From Labedella endophytica (GTDB lineage: Bacteria; Actinomycetota; Actinomycetes; Actinomycetales; Microbacteriaceae): 64,000 nucleotides of DNA. The position numbers and the translations under genes were made by a program. The notes under the pieces were generated by a model. It worked only from the letters and a program-made list of their open reading frames with translations. It was not told the DNA's origin and did not search any database. Of this stretch, positions 49,889 through 58,787 are shown in pieces (the stretch's first letter is position 1; each line of letters opens with the position of its first letter). The DNA is taken from assembly GCF_003990045.1 (NCBI RefSeq), contig NZ_RZGZ01000001.1, forward strand, positions 1-64,000. The letters run 5' to 3'.

Positions 49889-50563
49889 GTGGCTGAACGC
49901 GCGAACGACGACGAGGTGCTCGACCGTGCGGAGAAAGCCGCGGCGGACATCCGGTCGTCCATCATCTCCGGTCACTTCACACCCGGCTCGAGACTGTCCG
50001 AGCAGGCGCTCGGTGTCGCCCTCGGCGTCTCGCGCAACACGCTCCGCGAAGCGTTCCGCATGCTCACCCAGGAGGGGCTGCTCGTCCGACGCCCGCACGC
50101 CGGCGTCATCGTGGCCGTCCCCTCTCTCGCCTCGATCATCGACATCTATCGCGTGCGCCGCATGATCGAAGGACAGGCGTTGCGGGGCGCGCCGCCGCGA
50201 CACCCGGCGGGCCGCGCGCTCGCCGCAGCAGTGGACACGGCCGTCGCCGCCCGGGAGGCCGGCGACTGGGCTGCCGTGGGAACGGCGAACATGGAGTTCC
50301 ACCGCGCGATCGTGGCGCTCGCCGACAGCGCCCGTCTCGACCGCGTCTACGCGAACATCTCGGCGGAACTCCGGCTCGCCTTCGGCATCATCGACGACCC
50401 GGAGTACCTGCACGCCCCGTACGTCGACCGCAATGCGAGCGTGCTCCGTGCACACGCCGAGGGGCGCTCCGGTGACGCTGCGGACGAGCTCGATGCCTAC
50501 CTCATCCAGTCCGAGCGCACGCTTCTCGCCGCCTACGCCCGCGGCGACCGCGACGTCCACTGA
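49889..50563 (+). CDS. GntR family regulator, FadR/FCD subfamily
   Basis: Regulator of 224 residues. The winged HTH (AADIRSSIISGHFTPGSRLS, then LGVSRNTLREAFRMLTQEGLL) is followed by an all-helical FCD domain (DIYRVRRMIEGQAL, NMEFHRAIVALADS, VLRAHAEG) with the Asp/His metal set of this family. The GTG start follows TAGGCT by 6 nt, so it is probably leaderless. It is divergent from the NRAMP-pxpA-pxpBC-accC operon and is its likely regulator. Confidence 0.87.
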   Translation: MAERANDDEVLDRAEKAAADIRSSIISGHFTPGSRLSEQALGVALGVSRNTLREAFRMLTQEGLLVRRPHAGVIVAVPSLASIIDIYRVRRMIEGQALRGAPPRHPAGRALAAAVDTAVAAREAGDWAAVGTANMEFHRAIVALADSARLDRVYANISAELRLAFGIIDDPEYLHAPYVDRNASVLRAHAEGRSGDAADELDAYLIQSERTLLAAYARGDRDVH

Positions 50564-50648
50564 CCCGGTCGCTGTCCGGCCGCGCACATGTGGTCAACCG
50601 GGACGTCGTCTCCGGGTGCCGCGCGTAGGCTGGCGCGCGGAGGTGCAC

Positions 50649-51107
50649 ATGTCGGCACGGAAGAAGCAGTCACGGTCACGCAGCACGAAGCGGATCTCGA
50701 GCGGGTCGCGCACGCGGCGCACGATCGGGCGCATCGTGCTCGGGTCGTTCCTCGCGTTCGCGGGGATCAGCCACCTCACGTTCGCGCGCGACGAGTTCAC
50801 GGCCCAGGTGCCGGACTTCGTCCCGCTCAGCGAGGACACGACCGTCCTCGCCTCCGGCGTCGTCGAGATCACGCTCGGCACGGCGCTGCTCTTCGCGAAG
50901 AAGAAGCGCACCCTCGTCGGCTGGGCCGTCGCGGCGTTCTTCGTCGCGATCTTCCCCGGCAACATCTCGCAGTTCGTCAACAAGGTCGACGCGTTCGGTC
51001 TCACCTCGGACACCGCGCGCGGCGTCCGTCTGATCTTCCAGCCGATCCTCGTGCTCTGGGCCCTCTGGTCCACGGGCGCCTGGCACGCCTTCCGCACCCG
51101 CCGCTGA
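50649..51107 (+). CDS. DoxX-like family membrane protein
   Basis: Membrane protein of 152 residues with four predicted helices after a strongly basic 25-residue N-terminus (ARKKQSRSRSTKR). Segments IGRIVLGSFLAFAGISHLTF and GWAVAAFFVAIFPGNISQF fit the DoxX/MauE-like superfamily; the role of this branch is unknown. GGAGGTG lies 5 nt before the ATG and TAGGCT at 50625 is a likely -10. Confidence 0.75.
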   Translation: MSARKKQSRSRSTKRISSGSRTRRTIGRIVLGSFLAFAGISHLTFARDEFTAQVPDFVPLSEDTTVLASGVVEITLGTALLFAKKKRTLVGWAVAAFFVAIFPGNISQFVNKVDAFGLTSDTARGVRLIFQPILVLWALWSTGAWHAFRTRR

Positions 51108-51141
51108 CCCGCCCCCGCGCCGCCACCCCCTCCACCCCCAC

Positions 51142-51215
51142 CCGCCACGTGAGGCGTTTGAGCGTCTTTGCGGCGGTACACCGCAGGGAAGACGCTCAAA
51201 CGCCTCAGGTGGCGG
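51142..51215. terminator. Long palindrome between convergent genes (family C)
   Basis: Arms 51142-51168 and 51189-51215 pair at 26 of 27 positions (CCGCCACGTGAGGCGTTTGA...). The 20-nt loop contains a second small stem TGCGG/CCGCA. It lies between the DoxX-like and oligopeptide ATPase gene stops. Relatives with the GCGGCGG(T/C)GTA inner part are at 57677 and 58734. Confidence 0.8.
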
Positions 51216-51238
51216 TGAGGGGTGAGGGGGGAGGGGGG

Positions 51239-52078
51239 TCAGTTCTCGATCGGGGGGATGGCGGTCCACGAAGCGCGCTCGTCGGCCGTCGGTGCGACCG
51301 GGATGCGGCCAGCGCCGTCGGGCACGGGGATCGCCGCGAGCAGCGACCGTGTGTACGGGTGGCGCGGGCTGTCCCAGATCTCGGCCGTGGGACCGGTCTC
51401 CATCACACGGCCCCCGTACATCACGAGGGTGCGGTCGGCGATGCGTCGCACCACCGCGAGGTCGTGCGAGATGAAGAGCATGCCCGCGCCGAGCTCCGCG
51501 ACGAGGTCGCGCATGAGGGCGGCGACGCTCGTCTGCGTCGAGGCGTCGAGTGCGGAGATCGGTTCGTCCGCCACGAGCAGGTGGGGCCGCGCGGCGAGGG
51601 CCCGCGCGATCGCGACGCGCTGCTTCTGCCCGCCAGAGAACTGGTGGGGGAAGCGCGATACCCACGACGTGTCGAGCCCGACCCGCTCGAACCACTCCTC
51701 GGGACGCGAGGCGGCGAGGCCGCGGGCCCGAGCCGCCGCGATCCCGTCCGACACCTGGTCCCCGACGCGGCGCCGCGGGTTGAGCGATGTGGACGGGTCC
51801 TGGAACACCATCTGGATCGCCGTGAGCGATCGAGCGCGTCGCCGGATGCCGAGCGGTGAGACGGGCGCGGAGTCGAAGAGCACCTCGCCCTCCGCCGGCC
51901 GGTCGATGCCCGCGACGGCGCGCGCCACGCTGGACTTCCCGCTCCCGCTCTCGCCCACGAGGGCGACGGTCTCGCCCGCGCCGATGCGAAGGGAGACCCC
52001 GTCGACGGCGACGACGGGCGGCGATCCGGGGTAGCGCACCACGAGGTCGCGGGCGTCGAGCACGATCCGATCGGTCAT
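51239..52078 (-). CDS. Dipeptide/oligopeptide ABC transporter ATPase (DppF/OppF type)
   Basis: ATPase of 279 residues: Walker [10 protein letters not shown]-loop [12 protein letters not shown], signature [15 protein letters not shown], Walker [15 protein letters not shown], and the Opp-type C-terminal [15 protein letters not shown]. It is the last gene of a five-gene operon; its ATG overlaps the stop of the DppD-type gene (ATGA). It probably drives uptake of peptides or a related solute. Confidence 0.92.
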   Translation of the reverse strand: MTDRIVLDARDLVVRYPGSPPVVAVDGVSLRIGAGETVALVGESGSGKSSVARAVAGIDRPAEGEVLFDSAPVSPLGIRRRARSLTAIQMVFQDPSTSLNPRRRVGDQVSDGIAAARARGLAASRPEEWFERVGLDTSWVSRFPHQFSGGQKQRVAIARALAARPHLLVADEPISALDASTQTSVAALMRDLVAELGAGMLFISHDLAVVRRIADRTLVMYGGRVMETGPTAEIWDSPRHPYTRSLLAAIPVPDGAGRIPVAPTADERASWTAIPPIEN

Positions 52079-52863
52079 GATCCGTCCTCCTCGAGTCGGG
52101 AGCCCGGGAGTGCCGCGAGGAGGCTCCGGGTGTACTCGTGCTGCGGCGCGGAGAACAGGCTCGCGCGGTCCGTCGCCTCGACGATCCGGCCGTCGCGCAT
52201 CACGGCCACGTCGTCGGCGACCGCGCTCATGACGCCGAGATCGTGGGTCACGAGGAGCACGGCGAGTTCGCGTTCGGTGGCGAGGTCGCGCAGCAGCTGC
52301 AGGATCCCGGCCTGCACCGTCACGTCGAGCGCCGTCGTCGGCTCGTCCGCGAGCAGCACATCCGGGTCGCAGGCGAGCGCGATGGCGATGCAGATGCGCT
52401 GCCGCTGTCCTCCCGAGAACTGGTGGGGGTAGCGGCCCAGGGCCTCGGCGGCCGCCGGCACCTTCACGCGCTCGAGCATCTCCGCGGCGCGATCGCGCGC
52501 CGCCGACCGGCTGAGTCCCAGGTGGGTGCGCATGTGGTCGGTGAGCTGATGCCCGACGGTGAGCTGGGGGTGCAGCGCCGACGATGGGTCCTGGAAGACC
52601 ATGGCGACGCGGTGTCCGCGGATGCGGTTCAGCTCCCGTCGCTTCATTCCGAGGATCTGGGTGTCGCCGAGGCGGATGGATCCACCCGTGCGCGCCTGCC
52701 GAGGCAGGAGTCCCAGCACGGCGAGCGACGTGAGCGTCTTGCCCGAGCCGGACTCGCCCGCGAGGCCCTGAATGCGGCCCGGCTGCAGCTCGAGCGAGAC
52801 GCCCTTCACGAGGGGGCGGCCGATGTCGACGGTCAGGTCGTCGATCGTGAGGATGGCGCTCAT
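52075..52863 (-). CDS. Dipeptide/oligopeptide ABC transporter ATPase (DppD/OppD type)
   Basis: ATPase of 262 residues with Walker A GESGSGKT, VFQDPSSALHPQ, signature FSGGQRQRICIAIAL, VLLADEPTTALDVT and the C-terminal [16 protein letters not shown]. It is shorter than typical DppD (about 320-330), lacking the Cys-rich C-terminal tail that often binds an iron-sulfur cluster. It overlaps its neighbours on both sides by 4 bp. Confidence 0.92.
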   Translation of the reverse strand: MSAILTIDDLTVDIGRPLVKGVSLELQPGRIQGLAGESGSGKTLTSLAVLGLLPRQARTGGSIRLGDTQILGMKRRELNRIRGHRVAMVFQDPSSALHPQLTVGHQLTDHMRTHLGLSRSAARDRAAEMLERVKVPAAAEALGRYPHQFSGGQRQRICIAIALACDPDVLLADEPTTALDVTVQAGILQLLRDLATERELAVLLVTHDLGVMSAVADDVAVMRDGRIVEATDRASLFSAPQHEYTRSLLAALPGSRLEEDGS

Positions 52864-53783
52864 GCCGGGGTTCCCGTCGCCGAAGCGGCCCGATCCGCCT
52901 GGTTCTCCTTCGAGACCTCCGCGGTCGGGTCGAGCACGTCGCGCAGCGCGTCACCGAGGAAGTTGAACGCGGCGACGACCGTGAGGATCGCGAGCCCCGG
53001 GAAGACGCCGAGCCACCAGGCGTCGAAGTTCTGGATCGCCGACGAGATCATCGACCCCCACTCCGCGGTGGGCGGCTGAGCGCCGAGGCCGAGGAAGGAG
53101 AGCCCGGACAGCAGCAGGATGGCCGCGCCGATGTCGAGGGTCGCGAGCACAAGGACCGGTCCGATGATGTTCGGGAGGATGTCCACCGTGAGGCTCCGCA
53201 ACGGCGAGTGCCCGAGGAGACGGCCCGCGATCACGTAGTTCTGGCCGCGCAGCCCCAGCACGAGGCTGCGGGTGACGCGGGCGTACTGCGGCCACGACAC
53301 CACGATCGCCGCGATGACCGCGTTGAACAGCGACGGTCCGAGGGACGCCGCGATCACCATCGCGAGGATCACCGTGGGGAACGCCATCACGAGGTCGGTG
53401 AGGCGCATGAGCGTCTCGTCCACCCAGCGGCCGAAGTAGCCGGCCACAGCACCGACGACGGTGCCGATCACCATGGCGGCGACGACGAGCATGAGCGCGA
53501 GCGGGATCGTCACCGTCGCGCCGGTCATGAGGCGCGAGAAGATGTCGCGACCGGTTCCGTCGGTGCCGAGGAGCGTGTCGATGCCCGGCTCCTGCAGCCG
53601 CGGGAGCACCTGGGCATTCGGTTCGAAGGGAACCCACCACGAGGCGGTGAACGCGACGATCACCCACGCGAGCGCGATGACGGAGCCCACGATGCCGAGG
53701 GGCGAGCGCCACGCACGGGGCCAGCGCATGCGCGTCCGCCAACCTGCTGCGGCGAGGGCGTCGCCGCGACGTTCGGCGCTCAT
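52860..53783 (-). CDS. Dipeptide/oligopeptide ABC transporter permease (DppC type)
   Basis: Permease of 307 residues with an N-terminal OppC_N-like helix, then GTDGTGRDIFSRLMTGATVT (DppC hallmark) and the EAA-type loop. About six helices; GLSFLGLGAQPPTAEWGSM is the conserved C-terminal segment. Translationally coupled to the DppB-type gene (ATGA). Confidence 0.93.
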   Translation of the reverse strand: MSAERRGDALAAAGWRTRMRWPRAWRSPLGIVGSVIALAWVIVAFTASWWVPFEPNAQVLPRLQEPGIDTLLGTDGTGRDIFSRLMTGATVTIPLALMLVVAAMVIGTVVGAVAGYFGRWVDETLMRLTDLVMAFPTVILAMVIAASLGPSLFNAVIAAIVVSWPQYARVTRSLVLGLRGQNYVIAGRLLGHSPLRSLTVDILPNIIGPVLVLATLDIGAAILLLSGLSFLGLGAQPPTAEWGSMISSAIQNFDAWWLGVFPGLAILTVVAAFNFLGDALRDVLDPTAEVSKENQADRAASATGTPA

Positions 53784-54877
53784 GCGAGCCTCACCCGCGG
53801 GTCGAGCACGCCGTAGAGCAGGTCGACCGCGAAGTTGATGCCGAGGTAGATCACGCCGACGACGAGGCCGACGCCCATGATGCCCGGAAGGTCGAGGTTC
53901 GACGCCGAGTTGTAGGCGTAGGTGCCGAGTCCGGGCCATGAGAACACGGACTCGACGAGAACGGTGCCGGAGAGCAGCGCGCCGAAGGCGACGCCCACGA
54001 CGGTGAGGATCGGCAGCGACGCTCCACGGAGCACGTAGTCGATCACGACGTGTGTGCCGCTGAGCCCCTTGGCGCGGGCCGCGCGCACGTAGTCGCTCGC
54101 GAGTACCTCGAGCACGGACGTGCGGATGAAGCGCGTGAGGAGTCCGATGGTCACGAGGGAGAGCACCATGACGGGCAGCGCGAGGTGCGCGGCGGCGTCG
54201 ACGAAGCCCACGCCGTCCCCGTTCAGCAGGTAGTCGATCGTGTAGAAGCCGGTCACGCGCGGCGGCGGGGTGATCGACGGGGAGATGCGACCGGAACCGG
54301 GGGCGATGCGCAGCTGCAGGAAGAAGAGATAGAAGCTCACGAGCGCCAGCCAGAACGTCGGCACGCTGAGGCCGATGAGGGTGACGACGCGCACGACCTG
54401 GTCCGTCACGAGACCGCGGCGGTAGGCGGCGAGCGTGCCGAGGACGATGCTCACCGCGAGGCTCACGACGATCGCCGCGAGGGCGATCTCCACGGTCGCG
54501 GGCACGGCGGACGCGAGGTCCGTGGTCACGGCGCGGCCGGTGACGAGCGACGTGCCGAGATCGCCGCGGAACAGATTCCCCATGTAGAGGAAGTACTGGA
54601 TCACGAAGGGCTGGTCGAGCCCGCGCGCCTGGATGAATGCCTCACGGGTGGCCGGGTTCTGGGAGGCGCCCTCACCGAGGGCGGCGGAGACCGGGTCGCC
54701 CGGCACGAGGTTCGTCAGCGTGAAGGTGACGATCGTCACACCGATGAGCAGCAGCACGGACGTGCCCGCCCGCCGGAGGAGGTACCGGGCGAGCGGGGAG
54801 CTCGACCGGCGCGGACGCGCCCCGGAGCCCGGGGTGTCGCTACCCCGGGCTCCGGTCGTCGTTGTCGCAGTGCTCAC
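53780..54877 (-). CDS. Dipeptide/oligopeptide ABC transporter permease (DppB type)
   Basis: Permease of 365 residues. After a 45-residue hydrophilic extension comes YLLRRAGTSVLLLIGVTIVTFTLTNLVPGDP, the DppB hallmark, with six helices and DYVRAARAKGLSGTHVVIDYVLR as the EAA loop. The start is taken as GTG at 54877, 5 nt past the binding-protein stop; the ribosome-binding site is weak, so it may rely on coupling. Confidence 0.9.
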   Translation of the reverse strand: MSTATTTTGARGSDTPGSGARPRRSSSPLARYLLRRAGTSVLLLIGVTIVTFTLTNLVPGDPVSAALGEGASQNPATREAFIQARGLDQPFVIQYFLYMGNLFRGDLGTSLVTGRAVTTDLASAVPATVEIALAAIVVSLAVSIVLGTLAAYRRGLVTDQVVRVVTLIGLSVPTFWLALVSFYLFFLQLRIAPGSGRISPSITPPPRVTGFYTIDYLLNGDGVGFVDAAAHLALPVMVLSLVTIGLLTRFIRTSVLEVLASDYVRAARAKGLSGTHVVIDYVLRGASLPILTVVGVAFGALLSGTVLVESVFSWPGLGTYAYNSASNLDLPGIMGVGLVVGVIYLGINFAVDLLYGVLDPRVRLA

Positions 54878-54882
54878 CCGTG

Positions 54883-56469
54883 TCAGCCGGCGGGAGCGAT
54901 CTCGGCGATGTCGACGTCCCACACCGAGTTGTAGACGGCGCCCGTGACGGCGTCCGTCGTCGCGATGTTACGGCCCGGGACGATGAGGGGCACGAACGGG
55001 CCCTGCTCCTGCATCGCCTCGGCGAATGCGGTGAAGTCCTCGGTGCGAGCGTCGACGTCGGTTGCGCTCGCCGCGGCGGCCGCGAGGTCGGCGATCTCCG
55101 GGTTGGCGGAGGCGTCCCAGCCGGCGCGCAGTCCCACCTTCAGGCCGGGGCCGAAGGGCAGGAAGTTCGCGGAGTCGGCGTAGTCGGGGCCCCAGAACCA
55201 GAGGCCGAAGGCCTCCGTGCCGCCGACGTATGCGTCGAGCTCCGTTGCGAAGGGCGCGGGCGCGAGCTCCACGGTCAGGCCGATCTCGGCGAGCTGAGCC
55301 TGGATGCGCTCGGCGAGCGGCGTGAACTCCACGCCGCCGACGGGGTAGTCGTTCGGGAACTGCAGGCGCAGGGTCTCACCGTTGTAGCCGGAGGCCGCGA
55401 GGGCCTCCTTCGCGCGGTCGAGGTCCTGCGTGACACCCTCGTCGAGAGCGCCCTCGAAGCCGGTCGGGATGACGCCCGTGGCCTGGGTCGAACCGGCGCC
55501 GGCGAGCTCGAGGAGCGCGTCGTAGTCGAGGCCGTAGCGGATCGCCTCGGAGATGTCGACGTTGGCGAGGTCGCCCGCGACGTCGGCGGACTGGTTCAGC
55601 AGGAGGAAGATCGTCTGGCCGCTGGGCACGGACTCGACGGTGAAGCCGTCGGCGAGGCCCTCGACCTGGTCGCCGTTCAGGTCCATCGCGACCATCGTGT
55701 CGCCGCCCTGGAGGTTGATGAGCTGCGTGGCGCTCTCGGTCACGTTGCGGATCACGACACGGTCGTAGGCCGGCTCCTCGTCGCCCGAGTACTCGGGATT
55801 CTTCGTGAGCACGACCTGCGACGTGAGGTCGAGGGTGTCGAGCACGAACGGGCCGGAGCCCGCGGACTCGCCGTCGAGGAAGGACTGCGCCGAGTCGGAG
55901 CCGTCGGTCGAGCCGCCGTTCTCCTGCACCACGTCGGCGTTCACGATGCCGAGGGCCGGGTTGGCGAGGATCGCGGGGAGCTGGAGGAGCGGGGTCTCGC
56001 TCGTGATCGACACGGTGCTCTCATCGACCTTCTCGACCGTCAGGCCGGCGAGGAGGAAGTTCGGCTTCGCCTCGGCCATGCCCTGGATGCGCTGGAGGGA
56101 GAAGACGACGTCGTCGGCCGTGATCTCGCTGCCGTCGGAGAACGTGCGGCCGTCCTCGAGCGTGAAGGTGAACTCGGTCGCGTCGTCGTTCTGCTCCCAC
56201 GAAGCCAGGCCGGGAACGGGGGTGGTCACGTCGGAGCCCTCGAAGTCCACGAGGGTCTCGTAGAGCGCCTTCGCGACCATGTTGCCCGTGGGGTCGTAGG
56301 TGTGGCCGGGGTCGGTGGTCTCGATCGAGAACGCGGTGTCGATGACGAGCGATCCGCCGCTCTCGGAGGAGTCGTCGGTGTTCGCGGAGTTTCCGCCGGA
56401 GCATCCCGCGAGAGCGAGAAGGGCGGCGGCCCCGATGGCGATGGGCGCAAGACGGCGCGGAGCGTTCAT
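54883..56469 (-). CDS. Family 5 peptide-binding lipoprotein
   Basis: Extracellular solute-binding protein of 528 residues, SBP_bac_5 family. Signal peptide RRLAPIAIGAAALLALAGC with lipobox LAGC, then a Ser/Asn/Asp-rich linker. Conserved segments include FTLEDGRTFSDGSEITADDV and VDISEAIRYGLDYDALLE. It delivers peptides (or, less likely, another family-5 ligand) to the downstream DppBCDF-type proteins. AGGAG lies 6 nt before the ATG. The Lrp-type regulator is divergent, 156 bp away. Confidence 0.92.
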   Translation of the reverse strand: MNAPRRLAPIAIGAAALLALAGCSGGNSANTDDSSESGGSLVIDTAFSIETTDPGHTYDPTGNMVAKALYETLVDFEGSDVTTPVPGLASWEQNDDATEFTFTLEDGRTFSDGSEITADDVVFSLQRIQGMAEAKPNFLLAGLTVEKVDESTVSITSETPLLQLPAILANPALGIVNADVVQENGGSTDGSDSAQSFLDGESAGSGPFVLDTLDLTSQVVLTKNPEYSGDEEPAYDRVVIRNVTESATQLINLQGGDTMVAMDLNGDQVEGLADGFTVESVPSGQTIFLLLNQSADVAGDLANVDISEAIRYGLDYDALLELAGAGSTQATGVIPTGFEGALDEGVTQDLDRAKEALAASGYNGETLRLQFPNDYPVGGVEFTPLAERIQAQLAEIGLTVELAPAPFATELDAYVGGTEAFGLWFWGPDYADSANFLPFGPGLKVGLRAGWDASANPEIADLAAAAASATDVDARTEDFTAFAEAMQEQGPFVPLIVPGRNIATTDAVTGAVYNSVWDVDIAEIAPAG

Positions 56470-56625
56470 GTGAACTCCTGAGGGAGGGAGGATGACGAAT
56501 CGGGTGGGAGGTCTTGAATAGCTGTGGACGACCGTGATCAGATTGACACGGACGGCGACGATCTGTCCAGCCAACATCCGCGGGCCCGACACGTAGCCCG
56601 ACGCGGACGCCGATCGGAGCCCAGA

Positions 56626-57213
56626 ATGTCCAATAAATCACCGGATAGCGGCGCCGCACCTGGACGAAGTGCGGCCCTCGACGACGTGAGCTACAAGATT
56701 CTCTCCGTGCTGCGCGACAACGGGCGCATCTCGATCGCCGCGCTCGCCGACGTCGTGGGCATCTCGCGGGCGAGCGCTTACGCTCGCGTCGAGGCCCTCG
56801 TGAAGGACGGTGTGATCACGGGATTCTCCGCGCGGGTGGATCCGGCACGCACCGGATTGTCGATCTGCGCGCTCGTCTTCGTGACGGTGCACCCGCAGTC
56901 GTGGGTGGCGTTCCGCGAGAAGGTCGTCGCGATGCCCGACGTGGAATACTGCGTGATCACCACGGGCGAGCACGACGCCATGGTGCTCATCCGCGCGACC
57001 GACGTGGGCGGTGTGCACGCGTTCGCGACCGGGGTCATCGCGATGTTGCCCGAGGTGCGCACCGTCGTGAGCGTCGTGGTGCTCGACGAGGTGGTGCGGA
57101 AGCCGTTCGTGCTCCCGACGGACATCCCCGAGCGTCCCGAGACGGCCCGCCTCGGCATGACGCGCTGGACTCCGGCCGCCGCAGGTCGCGATGCGATGGC
57201 CGCGCGCGGCTGA
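56626..57213 (+). CDS. Lrp/AsnC family transcriptional regulator
   Basis: Regulator of 195 residues. The HTH (DDVSYKILSVLRDNGRISIAAL...VGISRASAYARVEALVKDGVI) is followed by the RAM/AsnC effector domain (ALVFVTVHPQSW, YCVITTGEHDAMVLI). Such proteins sense amino acids, which fits control of the divergent peptide-uptake operon. The ATG at 56626 was chosen for the GGAG 8 nt upstream; the frame stays open further upstream without a signal. Confidence 0.87.
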   Translation: MSNKSPDSGAAPGRSAALDDVSYKILSVLRDNGRISIAALADVVGISRASAYARVEALVKDGVITGFSARVDPARTGLSICALVFVTVHPQSWVAFREKVVAMPDVEYCVITTGEHDAMVLIRATDVGGVHAFATGVIAMLPEVRTVVSVVVLDEVVRKPFVLPTDIPERPETARLGMTRWTPAAAGRDAMAARG

Positions 57214-57233
57214 CCGGCCGGCCATCCGTCCGC

Positions 57234-57587
57234 TCAGGCGGCGGGTACCTCGACGCACACGCTCAGCTGCGGGGCCCCGTGCATCTCGTAGTGCTCGACG
57301 AGGCGGAGCAGGCCGTCGTCCGTGGTCTCGATCTCGCTCTCGCCGTCGCCCGTGACGACGCTGCCGTCCGCGGCGAGCACGTGCACGAACGAGACCCAGA
57401 TCGTGTCGCCGGTCCGGGTGCCGACGAAGCGGCCGATCGTCACGGTGTCGCCCGTGTAATCACCCCAGATCATGCCGTCCGCTTCGACGTAGCGGAACGT
57501 GCTCGGGCTGTTCGGGTCCACGGCGGAGGTGGTGGACGACACCATCGCGAAGGTGCGGCCGTCGAGGGAGGGGAGGTTCGAAGTCAC
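57234..57587 (-). CDS. Small beta-rich protein, 'N-acetylglutamate synthase'-like family
   Basis: Protein of 117 residues. STFRYVEADGMIWGDYTGDTV and GDGESEIETTDDGLLRLVEHYE match a small beta-rich family often labelled 'N-acetylglutamate synthase' in databases, a name I consider unsupported. No catalytic motif is visible. The GTG start has CAGGAT 6 nt upstream, a weak leaderless-type box. Confidence 0.6.
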   Translation of the reverse strand: MTSNLPSLDGRTFAMVSSTTSAVDPNSPSTFRYVEADGMIWGDYTGDTVTIGRFVGTRTGDTIWVSFVHVLAADGSVVTGDGESEIETTDDGLLRLVEHYEMHGAPQLSVCVEVPAA

Positions 57588-57676
57588 CCGCCGATCCTGC
57601 CAGATGCGACGCCCCTTCCGCGCCCCTACCTACCCGCGCCCGGTCCGCGCCCCGTCGCACCGAGAGCCACGAGGTG

Positions 57677-57730
57677 GAGCGTTTGCGCCGATACGCGGCG
57701 GCGTACCGCACGGTATCGGCGCAAACGCTC
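57677..57730. repeat. Palindrome (family C)
   Basis: Perfect 18-bp arms (57677-57694 and 57713-57730, GAGCGTTTGCGCCGATAC and complement) around an 18-nt loop GCGGCGGCGTACCGCACG. It lies 42 bp after the stop of the leftward hydrolase gene. It is nearly identical in arms and loop to the element at 58734-58787, 1 kb away on the other side of that gene. Confidence 0.8.
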
Positions 57731-57771
57731 TACGGGGCGAGGGCTCCCTGGGTGGGGCTACCTGGGTGGGG

Positions 57772-58608
57772 TCACCTCGCGAGGAAGTCGAGGACGACGC
57801 GGTTGAACTCGTCCGCGTGGCTCACGTTGATGCCGTGCGGTCCGCCGGCGATCACGTGCAGCTCGGAGCCGGACACGGCCTCGTGCGTGCGCGCCCCCGA
57901 GCCCTCGAACGGGACCGTGCCGTCGGCGTCGCCGTGGATGACGAGCGCGGGAACGGTGACCTTCGGCAGGTCCTCGCGGAAGTCGGTGGTCGCGAACGCG
58001 GCCATGCACGCGAGAGCGGCGGCCTTCGACGACTGCAGCGCGAGTGCGAGGGCCTCCTGCCGCTGTTCCTCGGTGACGACGAGCTTCCCGTTCGCCGAGA
58101 AGAAATCGGTGGTGAAGCCGTCGTAGAACGTCTCCTGGTTCGCCGTCAGTCCGGCGGTCATCTGCGCGGCCTGGCTCGCCTCGAGCGGACCGTCCGGGTT
58201 GTCGCCCGTCTTCATCAGATAGGGCGGCACCGCCGATGCGAAGACGACGCTGTGGAGCCGCTCGGCGCCGTATTTCGAGAAGTAGCGGGCGACCTCGCCA
58301 CCGCCCATCGAGAAGCCGACGAGGGTCACGTCGTTGAGGTCGAGCTCGACGAGAAGCGTGTGGAGGTCCTCGGTGAGGGTGTCGTAGGTGTAACCGGTGA
58401 GCGGCTTGTCGCTGCGCCCGAATCCGCGGCGATCGTACGTGATCACGCGGTAGCCGGCTGCGGTGAACGCCGGGACCTGCTCCGACCACGATTGGCCGGA
58501 CAGCGGCCAGCCGTGGATGAGGACGACGGGGCGTCCGGTTCCGCCCGTGTCGTCGACGTGGAGGTTCGTGTCCCCCAAGAGTCCGTGGTGTGCGGTGATC
58601 TCAGTCAT
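57772..58608 (-). CDS. Alpha/beta hydrolase, non-heme haloperoxidase/arylesterase-like
   Basis: Hydrolase of 278 residues closely following the cofactor-free haloperoxidase family: VVLIHGWPLSG oxyanion loop, YDRRGFGRSDKP, nucleophile Ser100 in VGFSMGGGEVARY, an acid in VIHGDADGTVPF, and His in AGGPHGINVSH. Real substrates of this family are mostly esters or lactones, and perhydrolysis is a side reaction. AAGGAA lies before the ATG. The gene is flanked on both sides by family C palindromes. Confidence 0.88.
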   Translation of the reverse strand: MTEITAHHGLLGDTNLHVDDTGGTGRPVVLIHGWPLSGQSWSEQVPAFTAAGYRVITYDRRGFGRSDKPLTGYTYDTLTEDLHTLLVELDLNDVTLVGFSMGGGEVARYFSKYGAERLHSVVFASAVPPYLMKTGDNPDGPLEASQAAQMTAGLTANQETFYDGFTTDFFSANGKLVVTEEQRQEALALALQSSKAAALACMAAFATTDFREDLPKVTVPALVIHGDADGTVPFEGSGARTHEAVSGSELHVIAGGPHGINVSHADEFNRVVLDFLAR

Positions 58609-58733
58609 CGTTCGTTCCTTTCGGCGCCGCCGTGGCGCGTTCCGAGGTGGTTCGACCACGCTCCCGAACCGGTTTGTGAGAACGGGCCCCCTTGACACGG
58701 CCGCCCGCTCGCGCGAATCGACGCCCCGAGGTG

Positions 58734-58787
58734 GAGCGTTTGCGCCGAATCGCGGCGGTGTATCGCACGGTATCGGCGCGAACGCTC
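58734..58787. repeat. Palindrome (family C) overlapping an acyltransferase stop
   Basis: Arms 58734-58750 and 58770-58787 pair imperfectly (GAGCGTTTGCGCCGA with TCGGCGCGAACGCTC). The loop GCGGCGGTGTATCGCACG is almost that of the 57677 element. Flanking CCCCGAGGTG and CTACCGGGG extend the stem. The TAG stop of the leftward acyltransferase gene lies at its right edge. Confidence 0.75.
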
